Below, in pieces: positions 25,637 through 34,279 of a DNA stretch of 64,000 bases (position 1 is the first letter of the stretch; each line of letters begins with the position of its first letter). Source of the stretch: Paenibacillus spongiae (GTDB lineage Bacteria > Bacillota > Bacilli > Paenibacillales > Paenibacillaceae); the NCBI RefSeq assembly GCF_024734895.1, contig NZ_CP091430.1, forward strand, positions 6,590,501 to 6,654,500, written 5' to 3'. A program made the translations under genes and the position numbers. The notes below the pieces were generated by a model. It made no database searches and had not been told where the DNA came from. It was given only the letters and a program-made list of their open reading frames with translations.

Positions 25637-25673
25637 GAATATTTTTTCGATACGAAATATTAAGAGGAATATT
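25623..25673. promoter_or_regulatory. Two direct copies of a GAAATATT-N5/6-GAATATT operator-like repeat
   Basis: GAAATATT plus GAATATT occurs at 25623-25643 and again at 25654-25673, 31 bp apart (about three helical turns). The first copy overlaps the -35 box. This fits repression by a dimeric or tetrameric RpiR protein (inference). Confidence 0.6.
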
Positions 25674-26040
25674 TTTTTTATTGTTATTTTTTTGTACTTT
25701 TTGTCTTCGCCTCCAACGGGCCGGATCGGCTTAAAGCCCTTGATGATTCAAGATTTACCGAGTGTCTATCGAATCTGCTGACAAAAAACACCCTTTGGCC
25801 GATACAGCCCAATTGTCGAAATACCAAACCTAATGCCCATTAGAGCAATGTCCAAATGAAATCAGGCATGGTTGTAAAGCACTACTTCCCCCTTCTTACG
25901 GCCTTCTTCTTGCATCTTCATATAGCGCAGCGCTCTTCAGGAAAATCGAGTTCACATATGCCCGTTCATCCACTGGTTCGAAAGAAAAATTCGAACACCA
26001 CTGTTGTTCAAGCCGTAATCGTACCGTGACGCTTTACTAA

Positions 26041-26217
26041 CGGACATGAGCGCCGCTATTGCGGGATTCAATGGGGACGTCTCGTGTGTTGCGGACATGA
26101 GAGCCCTTATTCGGGCCAAAATACTCTAAAATAGTTATAACTGATGCATATATAGAATCTGATGTCCGCAACCTCCACATTTGGGCAAAATTCGGCGAAT
26201 AACGCATCCTCTGTCCG
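26041..26217. repeat. Dispersed intergenic repeat cluster, copy 1
   Basis: Four units with a CGGACA core: forward CGGACATGAGCGCC (26041) and CGGACATGAGAGCCC (26092), then reverse-oriented CGGACATCAGATT (26156-26168) and CGGACAGAGG (26208-26217). The same inverted layout recurs at 50319-50497. The rest of the gene-free stretch 25674-26424 shows nothing else I can support. Confidence 0.7.
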
Positions 26218-26424
26218 TTACAACTAACTCTGATTGGTTTGCTCGAAAGCAGCAGCGGGGAGCACTACGGGGACTACCTGCGGGTTATCGCAATTTAGTG
26301 CAAGCTAGCCTTGTTTGACTTCGGATTCCTGACCACGCTGGGTTTAAAAGGCACCCGCGACGCGAAGCGAAGTCCTGCGTTTGAAAGCGCAGGCGCCATA
26401 GGCATAGCCTGACTGTCCCAATCA

Positions 26425-26462
26425 AAAAGGCACGGCAGATGAAATCATCCGCCGTGCCTTTA
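26425..26462 (-). terminator. Terminator of the dehydratase/ADH/cupin operon
   Basis: AAAGGCACGGC pairs with GCCGTGCCTTT with inner GATG/CATC, followed on the minus strand by T5. It lies just after the cupin stop and closely resembles the terminator at 6491-6525. Confidence 0.8.
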
Positions 26463-26494
26463 TCATGTATAATCGCCTCAATGTCTTGATTCCA

Positions 26495-26824
26495 TTATTT
26501 TTCCGTAATCGTGGCGAGCAAATCCTCTCTCAGCGGGGTGAACGTTTCCAGAACAACCGCATCTTCCAGCGCTTTGACGGTATGCACGACATCGCCGGGG
26601 ATATGGAGCTGTTCGCCTGCCGCCACAATGTGAGCATCCTTCTCCAGCGTGACCTCCAGCTTGCCGCTTATGACGAACGTCAGCTGTTCGTGCGGATGCG
26701 AATGAGCAGGACCTATCGCTTCCTTCTCCAGCTCGATCATCATGCTCATGATGTTAGCCCCCGGCGGAAAAATCTTGCGGCGAATCCCTGTGACCGGGTA
26801 CTGCCACTCTCCGAACTCCGTCAT
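26495..26824 (-). CDS. Cupin domain protein
   Basis: Single-domain cupin of 109 aa. Metal-binding motifs: HSHPHEQLTFVISGKLEV (His residues and Glu of motif 1) and LHIPGDVVHTVKAL (motif 2 His). Such small cupins are often sugar isomerases or sensors; the function is not fixed by sequence. Its ATG overlaps the TAA of the dehydrogenase as TAATG, so it is coupled to that gene. Confidence 0.85.
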   Translation of the reverse strand: MTEFGEWQYPVTGIRRKIFPPGANIMSMMIELEKEAIGPAHSHPHEQLTFVISGKLEVTLEKDAHIVAAGEQLHIPGDVVHTVKALEDAVVLETFTPLREDLLATITEK

Positions 26825-27861
26825 TATGCGTCTCCTTCCGGCACAAGCAGCACCTTGGATATGCTGCCCGGCTGGCCTAATAGTGTTTCGTACCACTGCG
26901 CGCCATCGCGCAGTGGCGCCTCGATAACGCCCTCCGTCAGCCCGATTCTTCCATCGGCCAGCCAATCAAGCGCCGTGCGAAAATGCAAGGCCGAATACGC
27001 GAACGATCCCGTCAGCGTAATTTCATTCCGTATCGCGGCATTCACGGGCAGCATTGACTCATCCTCATGCAGCCCGGTATATACGACCCGTCCTCCCGGC
27101 GCGCAAGCGGAAACGCACTGGCGACGGGTAATGCCGGCACCGACAGCATCGATAGCAATGTTTGCGCCCATGCCTCCCGTCAGCCGCTTCACTTCCTCTA
27201 CCGTATCGGTATCCGCGGGACTAAACGCAGCCGTCGCGCCGAGCTTACTGGCAATCGACAGCCGGTCCGTGTTCATGTCCACGGCGATAATGTCCCGTAC
27301 TCCATATTGCCGAAGCGCCTGCAGATTAAGCAGCCCGATCGGCCCCATCCCCAGGATAAGCGCCGTATCCGTTGGCTTTGCAGCGCTCAGCTCCGCCGTA
27401 CGCACCGCACAGGCGGCGGGCTCGGTCTGCGCTGCAAGCTGAAGGCTCATCGAATCCGGCAGCGCAAGGACATAGGCCGCCGGGATCTTCACGTACGACG
27501 CGTTGCTCCCCGGCAGCGCGGCGGATAACAGCTTGCGCGATGGGCAGAGCTGATGACGGCCGCTCAAACAGAGCGCGCAGCGGCCGCACGTGACGAGCGG
27601 GTTCGCCGTCACCCGCTGTCCGATGCGCCATTCCCCGGCTGCTTCCACTCTGCCGCCAAGCGAGGAGATGATCCCGGAAAATTCATGGCCGAAAATGAGC
27701 GGCGGCTTGCGCAGTGAATTTTTGCCCAGATAGCCGCTGAGCTCCGAGCCGCATATCCCCGAGTACGCCACCTTGATGACAACCTCATCCTCACCCGCCA
27801 CAGGGACTTCCACTTCCCTCATCGTCATAACGCGCGGACCTTCATAGATTAGTGCCTGCAT
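26824..27861 (-). CDS. Zinc-dependent medium-chain alcohol dehydrogenase
   Basis: MDR-family enzyme of 345 aa. Catalytic zinc: GICGSELSGYLG and GHEFSG. Structural zinc lobe: CGRCALCLSGRHQLC. NAD site: LILGMGPIGLLNLQAL. It resembles the sorbitol, galactitol-phosphate and threonine dehydrogenase branch. With the enolase-superfamily dehydratase it probably oxidises a sugar or sugar-acid intermediate. A paralogue is at 43062-44066. Confidence 0.9.
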   Translation of the reverse strand: MQALIYEGPRVMTMREVEVPVAGEDEVVIKVAYSGICGSELSGYLGKNSLRKPPLIFGHEFSGIISSLGGRVEAAGEWRIGQRVTANPLVTCGRCALCLSGRHQLCPSRKLLSAALPGSNASYVKIPAAYVLALPDSMSLQLAAQTEPAACAVRTAELSAAKPTDTALILGMGPIGLLNLQALRQYGVRDIIAVDMNTDRLSIASKLGATAAFSPADTDTVEEVKRLTGGMGANIAIDAVGAGITRRQCVSACAPGGRVVYTGLHEDESMLPVNAAIRNEITLTGSFAYSALHFRTALDWLADGRIGLTEGVIEAPLRDGAQWYETLLGQPGSISKVLLVPEGDA

Positions 27862-27868
27862 GAATCAT

Positions 27869-28052
27869 GCTCCTCTCGCTAAAAGGTGTCGACAGCCCGC
27901 CGTCGACCGGAATAATCACATCGCATAGTTAGGTAGCGTCATCTGAAGCCAGGAAGCCAATGCCGCCCGCCGCTTCCTAAGGCTGCCCCGCCCGCGCCTC
28001 CCGTGATCAAAGCAGCCTTGCCTTCGATCCTGCGCTTCGTATTCGTCGTCAT
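27869..28052 (-). pseudogene. SDR gene reduced to its two ends (internal deletion)
   Basis: From the ATG at 28052 the minus strand reads MTTNTKRRIEGKAALITGG, a typical SDR N-terminus. Within about 25 codons the frame is lost, and another frame gives FLASDDAT, a stop, then VIIPVDGGLSTPFSERS, the typical SDR C-terminus. About 200 central codons are missing, including the catalytic Ser-Tyr-Lys. The gene lay between the dehydratase and the dehydrogenase in the same operon. Confidence 0.85.
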
Positions 28053-28075
28053 GGTTGGAAGACGCAGCTATTGAT

Positions 28076-29194
28076 TCAGCCAACGCGGTATTTGTCGACT
28101 ACCGCTTCGTCCACCGTTACGCCGAGCCCCGGCCGATCCGGAACATGGACGTACCCATCCTTGAACGTGATCGGCTCGACCACGAGCTCCCGCGTCAGAG
28201 GAGAGGTGGACACGGTATGCTCGATCATGAACCCATTGGGAATCGCGGCGGCATAATGCGTGCTGGCCGCAACGAGAATACCGGTCTTGAACGCATGCGG
28301 AACCACTTTCTTATGACGCTCATGCGCCATATAAGCGATTCGTTTCCCTTCGGTCAATCCCCCGCAGCGGCCGAGATCAGGCTGAATAATATCCAGATGC
28401 CCTTCCTCGATCAGCCTGCGGAACGCATTCACGCCGCTTTCTTGCTCACCGCAAGCGATATTCAGCTTGGAACGGCCCGACAGCTCCCGATAGCCCGCGA
28501 TATCTTCCGGATGCAGCGGCTCCTCCAGCCAGTACACGCCGTACTCTTCGTAGATTTCCGCCATCTTGAGCGCACCCTTCAAGTCCCATGCGAGTCCGGC
28601 ATCGATCATAATATCGACATCATCTCCGACGGTCTCGCGGATGGCACGGATTTGACGTTCGTCGAAGGCTGCGTCGCGGCCGATCGGACCCCAGCCGAAC
28701 TTCATCGCCTTGTAGCCTTCAGCGGCGTACTGGCCTGCGAGCTGGACCGCTTCCTCGATCGTATCCGGCATGAGCGAGCTGGCGTAGGCTTTCAGCTTCG
28801 TACGGTAAGCCCCTCCAAGCATGGATGAAACGGACCGGCCAGCATGCTTGCCGGCGATATCCCAGAGCGCCATATCGATACCGCTCATCGCATGAATAGC
28901 TGGACCGCTGCGGCCGAAGTAAATGGTCCCCCGGTACATTTTTTCCCATAGGCGGTCGATCTCCAGCGGATTCTCTCCGATCAGCAAGGATCGAAGACCC
29001 GTTGCGATCGAATGCGACGCCGGTGCGTCGATCGCCGCTTTGGCCACAAGCGGTACCGAATCGACTTCTCCCAAGCCGGTTATGCCTTCATCGGTATGTA
29101 TGCGAATCATGAGCGTATCCTGCGTGCCGTCGCATTTGCTTGCATCAAGATCCGGAATTCTCAGATAGATGGATTCCACTTCAGTAATTTTCAC
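28076..29194 (-). CDS. Mandelate racemase/muconate-lactonizing (enolase superfamily) protein
   Basis: Enzyme of about 372 aa, probably a sugar-acid dehydratase. N-terminal capping domain (ITEVESIYLRIPDLDASKCD), then the barrel with Lys in YKAMKFGWGP, metal ligands in MIDAGLAWD, YWLEEPLHPED and ACGEQES, and a catalytic His in VVPHAFKTGI. A GTG at 29194 has GGGGGA 6-7 nt upstream and is preferred over the ATG at 29209. It is the first gene of the minus-strand operon and divergent from a GntR gene. Confidence 0.88.
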   Translation of the reverse strand: MKITEVESIYLRIPDLDASKCDGTQDTLMIRIHTDEGITGLGEVDSVPLVAKAAIDAPASHSIATGLRSLLIGENPLEIDRLWEKMYRGTIYFGRSGPAIHAMSGIDMALWDIAGKHAGRSVSSMLGGAYRTKLKAYASSLMPDTIEEAVQLAGQYAAEGYKAMKFGWGPIGRDAAFDERQIRAIRETVGDDVDIMIDAGLAWDLKGALKMAEIYEEYGVYWLEEPLHPEDIAGYRELSGRSKLNIACGEQESGVNAFRRLIEEGHLDIIQPDLGRCGGLTEGKRIAYMAHERHKKVVPHAFKTGILVAASTHYAAAIPNGFMIEHTVSTSPLTRELVVEPITFKDGYVHVPDRPGLGVTVDEAVVDKYRVG

Positions 29195-29415
29195 CGGTAG
29201 TTCCCCCATTCATGGTCAGTATAATGTTAACGCTTTCAATAACTTCACAGCAAGGCCTTGCCGATCTTGGCTCCATCGTCTCTTGTCGCGCTTGGGACGT
29301 CATAAGATGAACCGGCATCGTCATCTCTTGCATCGATGTTCGTTCATCTTGTGAAGTCCATCAAAGGAAGACGAATATTCTGCCTCTGCTCTGATTGTAT
29401 AGCCAACATTTTCAT

Positions 29416-29460
29416 ATTGTCAACAATATTAAACCACTTCCAGACGAAATTGTTGACAAC
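29416..29460. promoter_or_regulatory. Paired ATTGTCAACAAT / ATTGTTGACAAC sites
   Basis: Two near-identical 12-bp sites in opposite orientation (29416-29427 and 29449-29460) lie in the divergent region between the dehydratase and the GntR gene, 33 bp apart. They fit operators of an FCD-type GntR protein, presumably 29538-30197. A TATACT box at 29494-29499 may serve the GntR gene. Confidence 0.6.
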
Positions 29461-29537
29461 TTACATTGAGATGCTTTTTTTCAGTTTAAGACGTATACTG
29501 GGAACTAGACAACCTTCTAGTATGAAAGGATTTGACC

Positions 29538-30197
29538 ATGAGCGAGTTCACGTTTAAGCAGCAGGCCAATACCTCTTTGCGGGAAAAAGTAACCTCCGAC
29601 CTGCGGGAAGCGATATTAAGCGGCAACCTACTTCCAGGGGCGCGGCTCAGAGAGATGGATATCGCCCAGCAGATGGGGATCAGCCGCGGGCCGGTACGCG
29701 AAGCGATCCGCCAGTTGGAACGGGAGGGGCTCCTCATCTCGTATCCCTACAAGGAAACCGTCGTAGCCGATTTGGATTCGAATGAGGTGCGGCATATCCT
29801 CATCCCGATCCGCTTGCATATCGAATCCTACGTTATCAAGCGCTACTTGAATCACATGGACGATGCGTTCTTCGCCAGACTGCAGAACATTGTCGATGAC
29901 ATGAGAAAGGCTTACGAGAACGACGAGAAATCCCGGCTCGTTGAGCTGGACATTCAATTTCATCAGCAGATTCTGGAGCTGGCCACGGAACGGACCGTAT
30001 CGATCACCTGGCAAAGCATCGTCAATCAGATCCGGCTACACTTCACCAAGAATCTGCCCTATTTCAAATTGGATCATATTGAAACCGACCATCAGCTGCT
30101 GCTGGACGCCCTGCGGACCAAAGACGCCGCTGCGGCCGAGCAGGCGATCATCGAGCATTTGGCAAGCGAAGACAGCTTGCTTTGCTTCGATGAATAG
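29538..30197 (+). CDS. GntR family regulator (FCD domain)
   Basis: Protein of 219 aa. Winged HTH about 15-75 (SDLREAILSGNLLPGARLRE, MGISRGPVREAIRQLEREGL), then an all-helical FCD ligand domain with metal-type ligands D/H in VELDIQFHQQIL and the later DHIETDHQLLLDAL. It is divergent from the sugar-acid operon, the usual position of its repressor. A TTG at 29532 is in frame, but the ATG at 29538 has AAAGGA 8 nt upstream. Confidence 0.9.
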   Translation: MSEFTFKQQANTSLREKVTSDLREAILSGNLLPGARLREMDIAQQMGISRGPVREAIRQLEREGLLISYPYKETVVADLDSNEVRHILIPIRLHIESYVIKRYLNHMDDAFFARLQNIVDDMRKAYENDEKSRLVELDIQFHQQILELATERTVSITWQSIVNQIRLHFTKNLPYFKLDHIETDHQLLLDALRTKDAAAAEQAIIEHLASEDSLLCFDE

Positions 30198-30201
30198 GCA
30201 A

Positions 30202-30237
30202 GGACCGTCAGGGCCTGATCTCTGACGGTCCTTTTTT
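30202..30237 (+). terminator. Rho-independent terminator of the GntR gene
   Basis: GGACCGTCAG (30202-30211) pairs perfectly with CTGACGGTCC (30222-30231) and is followed by T6. Confidence 0.92.
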
Positions 30238-30315
30238 ACGACTCCATCCAACGTCAGCGTTCGCCATTGTCCCCCGAATTTCAATCTGCATCGCTCACTT
30301 GGAACGCATCCCGTC

Positions 30316-31665
30316 TTATTTCTTGTCGGCCATATTCTCATATAGGAAGTCGACCAAGTGAACCGCCTTCATCTCGTTCTCCATCCCGCTCTTGCTTATG
30401 CCCAGCTTCATCTGCAGCAGGCAGCCCGGATTGCTCGTAATCATATATTGGGCAGCTGTATTCTTCGCGCAATCCATCTTCCGGTCCAATAGCTGGCCAG
30501 CCATGTCGGGCTGCGTCAAGTTATAGATTCCCGCCGAGCCGCAGCAGCGGTCGGAATCCTCCATCTCAACGAACTGCACGCCCTCAACGCTCCGCATCAG
30601 CTTGCGCGGCGCTTCGGATGACTTCATGACATTGCGCACATGGCAGGAGTCCTGATACGTAATGCGTACGCCCGCCTGACTGTCGGCTTCGAAGTACGGA
30701 ACCCGACCATGCTCGACGACGAGCTTGGCGACATCGACCGCCCGCGAGGCGAACCAGGCGGCATCGTCCTTCCACTGCGGATCGTCATGCAGCAGATGGT
30801 CGTATTCGATCAGCAGCGCACCGCAGCCGCCTGCATTGGAAACGATCCAATCGACCCCCAAATCCTTGAATGCGCGAATGTTGCTTTTGGCCAGCTTCTT
30901 GGCGCCGCCGCCCTCCCCGCTGTGGGCATGAAGCGCGCCGCAGCATGTCTGCTCGTCGGGAATGACGACCTCGAACCCCGCTTCCGTCAGCAGCCGCACC
31001 GTATTCACGTTCGTACCCGTGAACATGATATCCATGATGCAGCCCCGGAACAGCCCGACCGTCGCAATCTTCTCGCCCTTGGCCGGATGGCGGACGCCAA
31101 TCTCCTTAATGACGCCGGTTCCGGTAGCTTCCGGCATAATTTTCTCCATGCCCTTCAGCTCATCCGGGAACAGGTTCATAATGCCGGTCCCTTGCGTCAG
31201 CTTCTGCAGGCCGGACTTCTGGTAGAACTTGAGCGCTCCGCCGAGCAGCCGCATCCGGCGCGGATGCGGGAACAATCCCTCGAACGCCATCTTGCGGGCC
31301 GACTTCACCCACCAGCGGTGGCGGACGGTATGCTGCTCGATCGAATCCCGGGTTTGCTCGATCAATTGACCGTATTTGACCCCTGCCGGACAGGCCGGCT
31401 CGCAGGCGCGGCAGGCAAGGCAATGATCCATCTGCTCCTCGAACGCCGCATCCGGCTGCATAATGCCGTCGACGGCAGCCTTCATCAGCGCGATGCGCCC
31501 CCGCGGGGATTCCGCTTCCAGTCCCGTCTCGCGGAATGTCGGGCAGGCCGGCAGACAGAAGCCGCAGCGCATACAGTTCGTCAGCTGATCGTAGTCCAGT
31601 TTATTCTTAAGCGTATCGACAAGCGAAACGGTCATGCCGTGCTCCATCGTTTTCGGCTCAGCCAT
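30316..31665 (-). CDS. glcF: Glycolate oxidase iron-sulfur subunit
   Basis: Protein of 449 aa. Two 4Fe-4S motifs: CMRCGFCLPACPTF and CLACRACEPACPAG. Two CCG cysteine-rich domains follow (CCGALHAHSGEGGG; DSCHVRN and CCGSAGIYN). It takes electrons from GlcD during oxidation of glycolate or a related 2-hydroxy acid to glyoxylate. Its ATG overlaps the glcD stop by 8 bp. A glcE-like subunit is absent, as is common in Firmicutes. Confidence 0.93.
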   Translation of the reverse strand: MAEPKTMEHGMTVSLVDTLKNKLDYDQLTNCMRCGFCLPACPTFRETGLEAESPRGRIALMKAAVDGIMQPDAAFEEQMDHCLACRACEPACPAGVKYGQLIEQTRDSIEQHTVRHRWWVKSARKMAFEGLFPHPRRMRLLGGALKFYQKSGLQKLTQGTGIMNLFPDELKGMEKIMPEATGTGVIKEIGVRHPAKGEKIATVGLFRGCIMDIMFTGTNVNTVRLLTEAGFEVVIPDEQTCCGALHAHSGEGGGAKKLAKSNIRAFKDLGVDWIVSNAGGCGALLIEYDHLLHDDPQWKDDAAWFASRAVDVAKLVVEHGRVPYFEADSQAGVRITYQDSCHVRNVMKSSEAPRKLMRSVEGVQFVEMEDSDRCCGSAGIYNLTQPDMAGQLLDRKMDCAKNTAAQYMITSNPGCLLQMKLGISKSGMENEMKAVHLVDFLYENMADKK

Positions 31666-33073
31666 GCTCGATTACCACCCTTTTGCGCGACGATTTCGCG
31701 AATACTTTGCCGGGATTCAGCAGCTGATGCGGGTCGAAGGCCTGCTTAATCCCTTTCATGACCTCAATCCCCGCAGCCCCTACCTTCCATTCGAGGAAAG
31801 GAGCCTTGACCAGTCCGACGCCATGCTCGCCCGTAATCGTGCCGCCAAGCCGGATCGCCGCTTCGAATATATCCTCGAACGCCGCTTCAACGCGGTGGAT
31901 CTCTTCTTGATCGCGCGCATCCGTCGTTGCCGTCGGGTGCAGATTGCCGTCTCCCGCGTGGCCGAACGTACAGATCTGGACGTTATGCTTCAAGGCGATT
32001 TTGTTAATTTCCAGAACCATATCGGCGATCTTCGAGCGGGGAACCGTCGCATCCTCCAATATCGTCGTCGGACGCAGACGGGCCAATGCCGTGAACGCGC
32101 TTCTCCGGGCGGTCAGCAGCTTGAGCGCTTCCGCTTCGCTCTCCGCCACTTGAATGCGCTCCGCCTTCTCGCTCCGGCAGATCTCTTCGATCCGCGCAAT
32201 ATCCCGCTCGACCGATTCCATATCGCCATCCTGCTCAATCAGTAGAATGGCTTCCATATCGAGCGGCAAGCCGAGCTTCGCGAAGTCGTCGACGACCCGG
32301 ATCGTCGGGCGGTCGAGAAATTCCAGCGTCGCCGGTATGATCCGGTTCTCGATAATGCTGGAGACCGTACGGGCCGCTCCGTAGATGTCCTTGAACATCG
32401 CGAGCATCGTCTTCTTATATTTGGGAGGCGGAACGAGCTTCAGCGTAGCCTCCGTAATAACTGCCAGCGTTCCTTCCGAGCCGACCAGCAGCTTCGTCAG
32501 ATCGTAGCCGGCCACATCCTTCATCAGCTTGCCGCCGGTACGGATCACTTCCCCGTTGGCAAGAACGGCTTCCAGCCCGAGAACATAATCCTTCGTCGTG
32601 CCGTACTTGAGGCCGCGCAGTCCGCCCGAACCCTCGGCGATATTCCCGCCGATCGTCGAGATCGCCATGCTGCTCGGATCCGGCGGATAGAACAGGCCCA
32701 TCCCTTCGACGTGCGTAATGAACTGCTTCGTATTCAAGCCCGGCTGCACCGTCGCGGTCAGATTCTGCAGGTCGATCTCCAGAATACGGTTCATGCGGTG
32801 CATAACCATGACGACGCCGCCTTGGACAGGCACCGTTCCGCCGCATAGGTTCGTGCCCGAGCCGCGGCTTACGACCGGAATCATGTACTTGCTCAGCACC
32901 TTGAGCGTCTCCGATACTTGCGCCGTATTCTCCGGATAGATGACCGCGTCCGGAAGCGATTGCAGCATCGGCGTCCCGTCGTAAGAATGCGTCACAAGCG
33001 ATTGGGGGTCGTCCTTCACCCACTGCTCTCCCATAATGCCTTGCAGTTCTTTCTTGACGATATCAGACCACAT
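31658..33073 (-). CDS. glcD: Glycolate oxidase FAD subunit (GlcD type)
   Basis: FAD-linked oxidase of 471 aa. The PCMH-type FAD domain shows VVSRGSGTNLCGGTVPVQGG, PDPSSMAISTIGGNIAEGSG and KYGTTKDYVLGLEAVLANGE. The C-terminal domain has FGHAGDGNLHP and GTITGEHGVGLVK. An open frame continues upstream to 33550 because of a tandem repeat, but the ATG at 33073 has AGGAGG 7 nt upstream and begins the homologous region. Operon with glcF. Confidence 0.93.
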   Translation of the reverse strand: MWSDIVKKELQGIMGEQWVKDDPQSLVTHSYDGTPMLQSLPDAVIYPENTAQVSETLKVLSKYMIPVVSRGSGTNLCGGTVPVQGGVVMVMHRMNRILEIDLQNLTATVQPGLNTKQFITHVEGMGLFYPPDPSSMAISTIGGNIAEGSGGLRGLKYGTTKDYVLGLEAVLANGEVIRTGGKLMKDVAGYDLTKLLVGSEGTLAVITEATLKLVPPPKYKKTMLAMFKDIYGAARTVSSIIENRIIPATLEFLDRPTIRVVDDFAKLGLPLDMEAILLIEQDGDMESVERDIARIEEICRSEKAERIQVAESEAEALKLLTARRSAFTALARLRPTTILEDATVPRSKIADMVLEINKIALKHNVQICTFGHAGDGNLHPTATTDARDQEEIHRVEAAFEDIFEAAIRLGGTITGEHGVGLVKAPFLEWKVGAAGIEVMKGIKQAFDPHQLLNPGKVFAKSSRKRVVIEHG

Positions 33074-33190
33074 GCGCGAGACCTCCTGTTTATAATCAAT
33101 GGTTATTAGTTGAACGATGGATTGGAAAATAGCCCGAAGGCGTGAATGAACGAATAATTGATTGGAACACGAACCTCTTCCGCCCAGTCT

Positions 33191-33424
33191 GCTGCCGCCG
33201 GATTTCCTATGCACACACGAGCTGCTGCCACCTGAACTGATGCTGCCGAATTTCCTATGCACATACGAACTGCTGCCCCCTGGACTGATACTGCCGATTT
33301 TCCTATGCACATACCGAACTGCTGCCCCCTGGACTGATGCTGCCGAATTTCCTATGCACATACGAACTGCTGCCCCCTGGACTGATGCTGCCGAATTTCC
33401 TATGCACATACGAACTGCTGCCCC
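33191..33424. repeat. 48-bp tandem repeat, about 4.9 copies, in the glcD leader
   Basis: Units begin at 33203, 33251, 33299, 33348 and 33396 (the last partial), with periods of 48, 48, 49 and 48 bp. The core TTTCCTATGCACATACGAAC is followed by TGCTGCC and ACTGATGCTGCC. The array sits between the putative promoter at 33456-33483 and the glcD start, so it would be transcribed as an untranslated leader. Confidence 0.9.
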
Positions 33425-33455
33425 CCGACAAGCACGGTAATGGCTTTTATAATTC

Positions 33456-33483
33456 TGTATAAAGTACAACATTGGACGGTCAA
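33456..33483 (-). promoter_or_regulatory. Putative promoter of glcD-glcF
   Basis: The minus strand reads TTGACC (33483-33478), 16 bp, TATACA (33461-33456). The spacer contains GTTGTAC, which also forms half of the palindrome GTTGTACAAC at 33558-33567 further upstream, so both may bind the same regulator. Confidence 0.55.
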
Positions 33484-34180
33484 AAGCACGGATAATAGAG
33501 AGAGTGTTGTATTTTCTGCAACAATTCCTTCTGTCTGGAGGCTTCCACATCCAAATTGTTGTACAACGTACAAAAATTTGGATTACAGCGTCAGATTATG
33601 AAGGAAATCCTGCACGTTATACAACATTCTCTGCGCCTGCAGCCCCCGTCTACTTCAACTTCTGCTTTCACATCTGCTACAACTTCTTCCCCAACATCTG
33701 CTACATCGTCTACTTCAACTTCTGCTTTCACAGCTGCCAACTTCTTCGACAAACATCTAACTTCAACATCACATTTCGCACCGCGCGCAGCTCCCAGCGC
33801 GCGGTGCGGCGTCGCATGACGGTGGTCGACCGTCGAGCGCACACTTCCACATTCGACTGCATCGGCCGCACAGCAAGACTAAAGATCCCCGTCCTCAACA
33901 CCTCGCAACTCGGCCACTGCCTGGGGAAATCCTTGCAGCAGACCAAGCACCGGTTGCGAGACTGCTTAGGTTTCTTTGCTGCCGGTCGCAGGACGTACCT
34001 TCGACCCAATGCGCAAGCAGAATGCTCTTGCCATTCGGCGATATCGATTCGACCAAGCCCTGTATTCACCGATAACCGGGAAGAATAACCGCTGTAAGAA
34101 TATCCTGCGTGCACAGCTAGAGCATCCATTTAACCGATCTAGATTCTTTGGCATCGTATAGGGTATAATAAATTAATCAG
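33484..34180. other. Gene-free stretch with low-complexity repeat
   Basis: No convincing gene here. It holds GTTGTACAAC (33558-33567) and a Thr/Ser-codon-like low-complexity tract with a 60-bp direct repeat (CGTCTACTTCAACTTCTGCT at 33647 and again at 33707). Open frames on both strands through 33728-34129 have no ribosome site or recognisable composition. Confidence 0.5.
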
Positions 34181-34193
34181 GTCATCTGATGAC
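34181..34193. promoter_or_regulatory. Palindrome GTCATCTGATGAC upstream of GntR gene
   Basis: A perfect 6-1-6 palindrome, 12 bp after a TATAAT box (34164-34169) and about 90 bp before the GntR start. The position fits an autoregulatory operator. Confidence 0.5.
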
Positions 34194-34279
34194 TTTTACG
34201 AAAAGTATACCACAAGGATTAAAAAACGGGTACAATATTTTTATCATGATGATGCTCCGGAAAGGATTAACCGAACCTG

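Noticed and set aside
33191..33424. CRISPR array at the 48-bp repeats
   Set aside because: Units are tandem without variable spacers and there are no cas genes.
33074..33550. N-terminal extension of GlcD encoded by the open frame through the 48-bp repeat
   Set aside because: The ATG at 33073 has an ideal ribosome site and begins the family homology; the extension consists of repeat translation in changing frames.
33728..34129. Minus-strand open frame of about 130 codons upstream of the GntR gene
   Set aside because: It has no ribosome site, no recognisable family and crosses low-complexity DNA.
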